Assembly: GCA_036874045.1 (NCBI GenBank)
Contig: CM072339.1
Location: 7,695,501 to 7,759,500, forward strand
Direction: 5' to 3'
From: Cymodocea nodosa
Lineage: Eukaryota > Streptophyta > Magnoliopsida > Alismatales > Cymodoceaceae
DNA length: 64,000 bases
Shown: positions 56,268-64,000 of the stretch, one piece after another
Layout: every line of letters begins with the position of its first letter
How positions within the stretch are numbered: the first letter of the stretch is position 1
The notes under the pieces: generated by a model
Databases searched by the model: none
What the model was told of the DNA's origin: nothing
What the model saw: only the letters and a program-made list of their open reading frames with translations
Position numbers and translations under genes: made by a program

Positions 56268-56280
56268 CTTCCCCTATACC
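56268..56280 (-). other. Polypurine tract of Athila-2
   Basis: Minus strand GGTATAGGGGAAG before TGTTTAG; one base differs from Athila-1. Confidence 0.88.
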
Positions 56281-58016
56281 TAAATTTTGCTAGTCCCTTA
56301 GCAAACTAAGATTTAATTAATTGGTCTTTCAAAAAGTGCTAGAATTAATTCTGCCCCTTTTGTTTTTTTTTTTCTATTTAGCATAAACATACATTCTGTA
56401 TGTTTCAGTAATAAACCTACAAAGATATTTAGAATATATGTAAATTACATACAAAGTATATCATCTTCATATAGGTGTTAATTATATTATCGTTTGTTCT
56501 TCTTTTCATCATTTGTAATCCTAAATTTTCCAATAAGTTTTTCCAAAAGAAATTTCAACAACATACAAATTAAAGTACAATCCAATTCAATCTGATTAAG
56601 ACAAGTAGAATAAAGAATTGTATTTCCATTAAACAACTTCAAAAGTCAATTCCAGATTCATATTTCAGCAATTTTAGATAACAGAAAATATACTCGATTC
56701 ATAAGATATCTGTATTTCACAAAACACTTGTATCTTTTCAGAACAGTATATGTTTTTTTTTTTTGTGTACTTTAAAAGTTAATTTGACAAGCTTGAATCA
56801 TACAAGAGCTTTCTAATGTACCCATGTAACGAGCTTTCAGTCAACAATCCCAGATCTGATCAAGATCTTAGGTTGCCAGATTTTTAGAGTACTTTTTCAG
56901 GTCAACAATCCTTACATACCTATCTGCTCAAGTACAAAAGGCTCGTGATCAAACAAGTCAATAAACTCTCAAGGTTTTTTTTTTTTTCTAAAAAAAAATG
57001 CACACACAAAACAAAGCATTAATCACATACTGTATATGCACGCATTTCATTAATACAGATGCAGTAGAACACCAATCTCATATAATCCTACTTCTATCAT
57101 TTACTAAAGATATGAATCCATAACAATAAGTTCATACTTTATCTATAGTTTAATAAGATCTACACATAAATCATTCTATACGTTCAATCAGTCAAAGTAA
57201 ATGTATCTTTCATCATATGTGTTTCATTTAATCTAGAATTCACATGTCTGCTCCTTCAGGACTTTAGATAATTTTCTGATTAAGCATTAAATATTCTGAT
57301 TTCATTTTAAAATCGTGAAACTGTTAAACTCATGAAATTTAGAAAAATCATAAGATACTATATCTAGATTTACATAAATAATAAATTCTATAGCATTTCT
57401 ATAGCCTTCCAAATATAACATTCAAGCAGTTTATAAAAATTTTATAGTCTCAATTATCGATAGTTACAGCAATTTCATAAAAATTTTCAATTTCCTCAAA
57501 ACTTTGCAGTACTATTTTAATTCCTTTAATTAACAAACTTACATGGTTGTTACTTTAATTACCTCCCCCCCATACTTGCATTTTGCATTGTCCTCAATGT
57601 AAAAGATTTGACAATAAGTACAGTAATTGTAGCAGACATGAATAAAGTTTTGTTTGATTTAAAATTCAGGATAAGTAATTGGTTACATACCTTGTTCCAT
57701 TTGTATCTCTTTCTGCATATTTCGATTTTTGATTCTGAAAAACTTTTCATTCCCAGATAAACACAGAATATAAAACAAAATAACATTTAATAGGTATTAA
57801 TAAATCAATGTCTTGTGTGGAACCCAGGCTTCTATGCCTTTGGTGGCTCACAAGCAAGCTAGTTGGTTTCCTAGAACAGATACCAACAAATTGGATTGAT
57901 ATTTTGTTTTGTTTGTTTTTTTTTTTTATAAAATGAACATGAAAAACTTCAAAATTCCTTTTTTTTTTCTAAAAATAAATGCAGAAGACACAACATTAAA
58001 CACACAAAATCACAGC
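56281..58016 (-). other. Athila-2 3' noncoding region
   Basis: Parallel to 23845-25615 with shorter homopolymers. A second purine block (TATGGGGGGGAGG on the minus strand) lies near 57562-57574. No coding motif. Confidence 0.7.
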
Positions 58017-59156
58017 TTAAGAACATGATTGAAAAGTAGAAACAAATGAAATAAATGTATCAGTCCAAGCAAACTTTTTAGGCATAGTTCTTCTTGCTAT
58101 TAATTCTGTTTTAATGCAGTTCTTGGTCCTTTTTAATTTGTAAACATGCAATATATTATAAATTCCAAATACGAGTGTATTACCATTAATGATATGTAAT
58201 GTAGAAAGGGATCCTTTTTGGTTCCAGGGTAATGTAGCAGTTTCTATTTCTACATCTATTTCAATATACTCCTCTTCCCACTTCCATTCATTCATGTCTT
58301 CCATAATCTATATTTGAAATTTCATCAGTTCATCCCACCATCTTATCAAACATAAAGTAGGATCATCTTTTTCATTATACCACATTCCTATTTGAATTTT
58401 ATTAAATTTTTCAGATGGTGGTTTAGCTATTTCACTCGATATAGGTAAAATTTCTATATAATCATCATAACTGTCTATGCTCACTATGTATAAATCAGAT
58501 CTATATGCTATTGACATCTCCGTGACTAAATAAATATAACCATCAAGTATGACATGTGTTTGGTTAATTAATGATTTCTGTCCTAGATATATTATAATGT
58601 TTTCATTCCAAGATCTGTTCAGAAAATTATACACACTTAAGCGTAAATCTTCACCCCAATTTCCTGTAGCTCTCCAATAATATAATTTTTCAGGAACTGT
58701 AGAATTTTTATCAGAAAATATTAAAGCTGACCCACAATTTTCAGTTGGTGCTTCAAATATATTAGGTCTTCCTATATTACATTCTTCTCCTGTTATAGGA
58801 TTTCTTATCAAAATCTCAGGTAATGATAAACTTGCATACCTTGGTCTCGTCTTGTATATGATTAATCCTTCATCTATCCCCATAATATGACTCATTCCTT
58901 CTAATGCATTGGGTGGAGTTCCAGTAGTTTCTTCCATAGCCAGATATTGATAGGTATTTGAACTACGATTAAATGACCTCCATATGAATCCATCTCTAAT
59001 CTTAGTCATTTTTGCAGCTTGTAGTCCTTGAAAATATTTTTCTTCAATACAGTCTTTAATTTCCTTTGATACACAACACATCCTGCACAGATCTTTAGCT
59101 GACAAGTTACTTAGTATTTCCCTTTGTGCATCCAACGGTAATTGCATTAATTCCAT
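58017..59156 (-). pseudogene. F-box protein gene carried by Athila-2
   Basis: The frame from ATG 59156 to TAA 58017-58019 has 379 codons and a single internal stop (TAG 58305-58307, where Athila-1 has Trp). The first 282 residues are open. N-terminal F-box MQLPLDAQREILSNLS then KDLCRMCCVSKEIKDCIEEK; the following domain has EKLYYWRATGNWGEDLRLSV, SLINQTHVILDGYIYLVTE and a C-terminal LHIINGNTLVFGIYNILHVY. Exactly the same length as the Athila-1 copy (1140 nt), with no indels. The splice-acceptor-like TTTTATTTTACAG is again 9 bases before the ATG. If made, it could bind SKP1; substrate unknown. Confidence 0.87.
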
Positions 59157-59344
59157 TTGTCGATTCTGTAAAATAAAAACAAAAATTTAGCAGAGACAAA
59201 AATTAACATAACTACTGCACACCCTCGTGGAGTTAAGGCATAACTCAACGAACTAAGTTCGTCGAGTTAAAAATTAACTCTACGATACTATTAACTTAAA
59301 ATAAAACATATATACATACAGATAGTTGCTTCAGATATGCTGCT

Positions 59345-60580
59345 TCATTCAGCTGCCCTCCTAGAAGAGGTATCAATTTCATTAACCATTCTATTGACAA
59401 GATTAGGTATAGCTTGTATTGGCAATTCTCCAGTACATCTAACTCCCATTGGTTCCTTCTGTCTAAGTGATATATTTCTATTCTGATTTTGATTTGCAGC
59501 ATTTCCAAATATAAATTATAAACGATTGTTTACTTATTGGATTATCTTTTCTAATTTCTCTATTCTAGCTCCTTGTTCAATTAATACTTCATAACTTATG
59601 TTCTTCTCATTTATATTTCTCCTCCTTGGAAATTGTTGTTTCTCCAAGATAAATTTGGGTGATTTCTCCAATTAGGATTATAAGAATTTCCCAAGTTATC
59701 TCTCTGGTTTCTAGCATAAATAATATCTAAGTCATTTATGTTTGTATTCTTTTTTGCTAGCTTTTGATTTAATGATAACTCTTCTATTTTCTTTGTTAAT
59801 TCATTTAATTTCACCTCAAGCATAGTATTGGAATCTATTTCATGCATTCCTCTTGGCAATATTCTTTTATTTGCAATAGCTTCAACCGAATTTTCCCACT
59901 ATGCAGTTCTTTTTGCAAAATTTTCTAAATATGTGCATGCTTCTTCACTACATAATTTTAAAAATCCATTTTGACAAGTAGATTCTAATAAAGATTTCGT
60001 TGAAACATCTATGCCTTCATAAATTATGCCTATTAATTGTGTTTTACTCATTGCATGATGTGGACATTGAGTCAGTAAATCTTTAAATCTTTCAAAATAT
60101 TTCCAGAATGATTCACCCTGTTTTTGGCTACACATTAATATTTCTTTCTTCTTTTTAATCGTTTGATGTGTTGGATAGTATTTTTCCAGAAAAACAGAGC
60201 AAAATTCAGTCCATGTAGAAATTGAATCAGGCGATAGAGTATATAACCATCTCTTAGCTATATCTTTTAAAGCAAAAGGGATATATCTAAGTTTAATAGC
60301 ATCTATACTCATGTTCGGCATTCTCATCATTTGACAAACTTCATTAAATTCTTTAAGGAAATAATAGGCATCCTCTCTTTCTAATCCACGAAAATATGGC
60401 TATTGACTAATATAATTAGATTTCAGTTCAAACCTATCTCCCTCAAAGTTTGGCAATCGAATACATGAAGGTTTATCAATTAATTCAGGATACAGAATCT
60501 CTCCTAATGGTTTTTCTACTGGAGCAGCTATCTCTACGTTCTCTTTTAAAGAAAGGTTAGCTACACTTCAAAGAATTTCG
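59345..60580 (-). pseudogene. Athila-type Gag core ORF of Athila-2
   Basis: Same domain order as 26951-28177: IRLPNFEGDRFELKSNYI near 60440, MMRMPNMSIDAIKLRYIPFA (60330 on), WTEFCSVFLEKYYPTHQTIK, YFERFKDLLTQCPHH, then the coiled coil and Asn/Arg-rich tail (59611-59859). The TAG after TA (about 59900) falls on a Gln that is intact in Athila-1, while Athila-1's neighbouring TAG falls on a Trp that is intact here. One extra base near 60558 shifts the N-terminus. The left end is the TGA at 59345. Confidence 0.85.
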
Positions 60581-61618
60581 TTAAAGTTCAGTTTAGAAAA
60601 TTTTTCAGTACCCCTCTACAATGAAAATTCCTAGATAGGTGTTCTTACTAATCGTTTAGTGCTTAGAGAACGAGACCATGTGCTCATAAATAAATAACAG
60701 AAGATTAATTACATACTAGTCTAAAGCTTTCCATTCTATAAATATTTGTTGTCGGATGAAGGTTGAATCAACTGCTTCTCCTTCCAATTCCTCTAACGCT
60801 TTCTCCTTTCTCTTAAAAGTGTTGGTAACTCATAAATAACATTTTGTTTCATATATATACTGTGCATCCTTAAAGTGAATAAATCTCGTTGCAAGAACGT
60901 GTCTTGCAACGTGCATCGTGGTTCCTGTTTTAATGGGTACGTGTACCACTACTAATTTCAAATTTTGATAACTGCTAAACCGACAAAGTTTCATTTGTGG
61001 TTAAAAGAATAACCATTCTGCTTAATTCACGAACTAACCTCATTGAGTTACAGATTACTCAACAGAACACAGTCGGTTACTGTTGCTAACTCCACGGACT
61101 AACTTCGTTGAGTTACAGATAACTCAACGGAGTGACCTTATATTATATTACTGACCTCGTGGAGTTACGGTTAACTCAACGGAATTACTTTGTTGAATTA
61201 ACACTTGGCAACTTCTAAGTTTCACTCTCGTAAGTTTTCTATTCTGTTTTTTTTTATTTTTCTTTGTCATTCTGCTAACTGTAATAAAGTTAAATCTATG
61301 TCATTAATGCCTCATTTTGATTAAAATACATTTAAATCTGAACATTATATAAAGATTTAAATTGTAGGTCATTTTATCTTATAACATGCAGAAATTTTTA
61401 AGCCGTTATCCTGTCATTCAGCAAATTGTAAATCTATTATATATTCATAAAGTTCCACAAATTACATAATATTCAATAAATTCTATTCATTTCACATTCA
61501 AATAAGTATGAAAATTGCATCTAAAAAATTATATTCATTAATATGAATCAATTACATTACAAGTACATCATACAATTTCATACAATTTTACACAAGTAGA
61601 TGAACAATACAATTTAAT
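60581..61618 (-). other. Athila-2 spacer between env-like and gag ORFs
   Basis: Noncoding, with CGTTGAGTTACAGATAACTCAACG-type palindromes at 61030-61200, as in Athila-1 at 28640-28830. Confidence 0.7.
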
Positions 61619-63842
61619 CTCTATGCCTAAGTTCATCTACTTCCTTCTGGAGTTTTCTAATTGCTGCTATAATTGATTTATCCTCTCTACTGCTCCTGCA
61701 ATTTCTCCAAAAGGTATAGCTAATTCTGCAGCTACAAAATTTCTGTATTCTTTCACTAAAATGGTTCTAGATCTTATCCTTTTTGATGTCCATTTAGTGA
61801 AATCAATACTATCCACCATCAGCAGTGGAATCAAATCTCCATAAAATAATTTCTTCTTTACTATTTTCAGCTTGGAGATAAAAACTGCAAACCAATTTAT
61901 TTGGATCTTATTTACAACTGCATACGTGGCCCATTTGATAAATTGACTTAATTCTATGTCATGGCCCTGTCATTGATAGACATTCTTAATCAAAATGTTA
62001 GCTACCATGTGTGCTTTACCATTTAAATGCTTCAATCTGTTTAATAATGGCACACCAGGATTGATAGCTAAACAATCCTTAATTTGCTGCTCAGTCCATT
62101 CAACTGCAGTTGTATCCTCCAAAATTTTTGTTCCTTCATTCTTTAAACCAAATATGTTGTGGAGAAGCTCTGGTGTTATCTGTACATCAGCTTCCTCCAC
62201 GTTTGAAATTAATTCTCCTTCTCCTTCTCTTAAATTTGCATAGAAACAGGGCACTAAATTCTTATATACTACATGCCCTCTATCTTAAGTTATAAATTGC
62301 AGTAGACCTTGGAATTCAAATAGATCTTTGATTTCTTGCATTCCATCCCAATTTACTGGTCTATTGTAAATAATATCGTAACCCCTTATTTCTTGGTATT
62401 TGATATAAGCTTCCTGACTACAAAAATGTACTTCATTCAAAATTGTTGTTTCAGTCGGGTCAGGAAGGTGACTTTGTTGCTCCAGAGGGGTTTGCTCTTG
62501 CTCTTCCTCTAGCATAGGCTGCATTTGGACATTCTCTTCAGATTCCTGAATTTTTGCTTTTGCTTCTGTCTATGGTGGTGAGCCGGCAGAACTCTCCACT
62601 CTGTCTTGAATTCTTTCCATAATTTGCTGAAGAGTTTCTTGCTCTTCAATGGAATCTGTGAAATTATTTTTGTCCAAATGGCTTCTTTCAACCTCTTCAT
62701 TTTCTACTCTTTCTTCTTCCTCCTGACTACCAATCTATTCTGTTGCTGTTCTTTCTGATTCTGTAACAGATTGGGATGGAGTCACGGGCAATTCAGTTTC
62801 TGCCCTAATTTCTGTTTCTTCTTGTACAGGCTACAAACTAATTTTAGCCTGATTTTTTTCTTTTCTTTGCTCCTCCTGCTCCTCAGATTCGGATAGCAGG
62901 TTAATAAAAATTTGCTCCACAGGTCTTGTAAAAATTAGTACTTCAGATTTAATTTCTTTATAATCAGGCACTTTTTCTTTTTCTTTGTTTTTTTCTGATT
63001 AGTTGTGCCTATTCTTCCTCTTCATCTTTTGAAATTAAATCTACAAAAATAGGCTCTATAGGCTTTCGAACCACAGGTACTGGCTCTTCCTATTTAGTTC
63101 TTCCAATAATTGCTGGTCTCGAAGGACCAGCTTCAGCTTCTTTTGCAGCATCTCTAACAGTAGTTCTAGCAGTAGCTTGCTGATGTTGTTCCACTTTAAT
63201 TTTATATTGGGCTTTCAACTTTTCTATAGCCCTCTTTTTGTTCAGTGCATCAAACACCAGATGTGCTTTAGTCACTACCAAATATTCTGATTCTCCTTGG
63301 TTTTTTCCAACTTGAACCAGTTCTACAAATTCTCTTATTTCTTCTTCAGTCGAAGGCCCCATCATTTCTACTCGTGTCAATGGCTTAAATGGTGGAACTG
63401 AAGGTCTAGACTGCTGCTCCTCAAGAACAGGTCTTTCAGTAGTTGGTTCCTCCCGTTCTTCAGTTACCTCTTCATTTGCTCTCCTTTCTTGCTCCCAAAT
63501 CACCTGTTTAGCTTGTCTATAGATTCGTCTTTTGAACCAGAATTAGGACTTACGCTGGATTAATTCTAGGGCAACTTCATTACTTGGCCTTATTTGTCTT
63601 TCCTTACTTACAGCTATTTCTATTGCTATTCTGATTCGTGTTTCCATTATTTGAGGTATTCGTATATCCATATCAACTAAATCTCTTCTCAACTTGAAAA
63701 GTTCTGATTCTACCTTCTATAGCTCTTTCTCTCTTGTCGTATTTCTGATCTTCTGCTGCGTGTGCCACTCTTCTGATTCCTTTAGAAATTCTGATGTATC
63801 AACAACATCTTCCCAGAATTCAAGCGTCATCTTCATCATCGT
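61619..63842 (-). pseudogene. Env-like ORF of Athila-2
   Basis: Same plan as 29259-31484. N-terminus (EFWEDVVDTSEFLKESEEWH) near 63815; WEQERRANEEVTEERE, open here where Athila-1 has a stop; then RVEMMGPSTEEEIREFVELV, acidic region, EVHFCSQEAYIKYQEIRGYD, IIYNRPVNWDGMQEIKDLFE (62285-62524), GEGELISNVEEADVQITPEL (61970-62254), and the NW core plus C-terminal coiled coil toward 61619. Different stops and a few frame changes (near 62990 and 61650). No membrane segment. Confidence 0.75.
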
Positions 63843-64000
63843 GGAGTTACATAACATCACGTAATTGCTTTGATTTCTACTATTCTTGATTCTAAATGAT
63901 TTGTCGGATAATGCCCCCAAAACCCTAGGTTTTAGTTTAAATAAGCACTAAGTTTAGGCGGGTAATTGGGTTATTTCCCGAACCAACTATTACTATTTTA
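63843..64000 (-). other. Athila-2 spacer upstream of the env-like ORF
   Basis: In sense: TTATTTAAAC, CCTAGGGTTTT and GGGGGCATTATCC precede the env-like start, as in Athila-1 (31,560-31,600). The window ends here, before the hairpin units expected upstream. Confidence 0.6.

Larger units (their letters stand above)
54414..64000 (-). mobile_element. Athila-2: 3' half of a second F-box-bearing element
   Basis: In reverse order from the window's left: 3' LTR (54414-56267), PPT, 3' noncoding region, F-box ORF, gag-core ORF, spacer, env-like ORF, and the start of the spacer toward pol at 63,950. Each part aligns with Athila-1 in the same order and spacing. Pol and the 5' LTR are outside the window. 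Stops fall at different places from those in Athila-1, so the two copies decayed independently. Confidence 0.92.

Noticed and set aside
1-64000. tRNA or rRNA genes
   Set aside because: The only tRNA-like matches are the short Asp-type primer-binding sites of retroelements.

Overview
The window is nuclear DNA from a flowering plant. It is almost wholly AT-rich retrotransposon sequence plus one short GC-rich host gene. A GC-rich, intronless gene in AT-rich repeats fits a monocot, but that is inference; nothing here fixes the species. I saw no rRNA, tRNA, organellar or bacterial genes. Nearly every coding stretch is a decayed retroelement gene.

Layout. 1-8074: a minus-strand Ty3 element of the Tat lineage (gag, protease, RT, RNase H and the second, archaeal-type RNase H). 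A solo LTR with a perfect 5-bp target duplication (ATAAC) sits in its leader. 8075-9308: truncated LTR of an Athila-like family. 9309-19372: plus-strand Ty1/copia Sirevirus (gag, PR, INT, RT, RNase H, env-like ORF, PPT, complete 3' LTR), 5'-truncated. 19373-21779: 5' end of a related Athila-like element (X) on the minus strand. 21780-21989 and 38775-39105: protease and gag parts of one minus-strand copia element (copia B), split by 21990-38774, a near-complete 16.8-kb Athila-like element (Athila-1). 39106-42440: host region with a PADRE/DUF4228 gene at 41290-41751. 42440-48800: chimeric minus-strand element (Athila-like LTR, PBS and gag/PR joined to a Sirevirus integrase/RT piece, then an env-like ORF). 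48801-50206: 1.4-kb foldback element. 50207-52534: mixed fragments. 52535-54413: Athila-type LTR interrupted by Athila-2. 54414-64000: 3' half of a second copy (Athila-2), running off the window.

The most interesting system is the Athila-like family. In sense order Athila-1 reads: 5' LTR, tRNA-Asp PBS, zinc-knuckle ORF, PR-RT-RNaseH-INT, hairpin array, ~740-codon env-like ORF, gag-domain ORF, 379-codon F-box ORF, long 3' noncoding region, PPT, 3' LTR. The gag core therefore lies downstream of pol and env-like, and a host-type F-box gene is carried at the 3' end. Athila-2 repeats the env-like/gag/F-box order, and the F-box frame has exactly the same length (1140 nt) in both. A consensus 3' splice site lies just before the F-box ATG in both copies.

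Two further patterns cross family lines. The env-like protein occurs in a Ty1 Sirevirus and in the Ty3 Athila-like elements. LTRs and intergenic spacers of both superfamilies are full of dyad decamers of the form TAACTnnnCG / CGnnnAGTTA, often with CACGTG boxes and CTTAAG.
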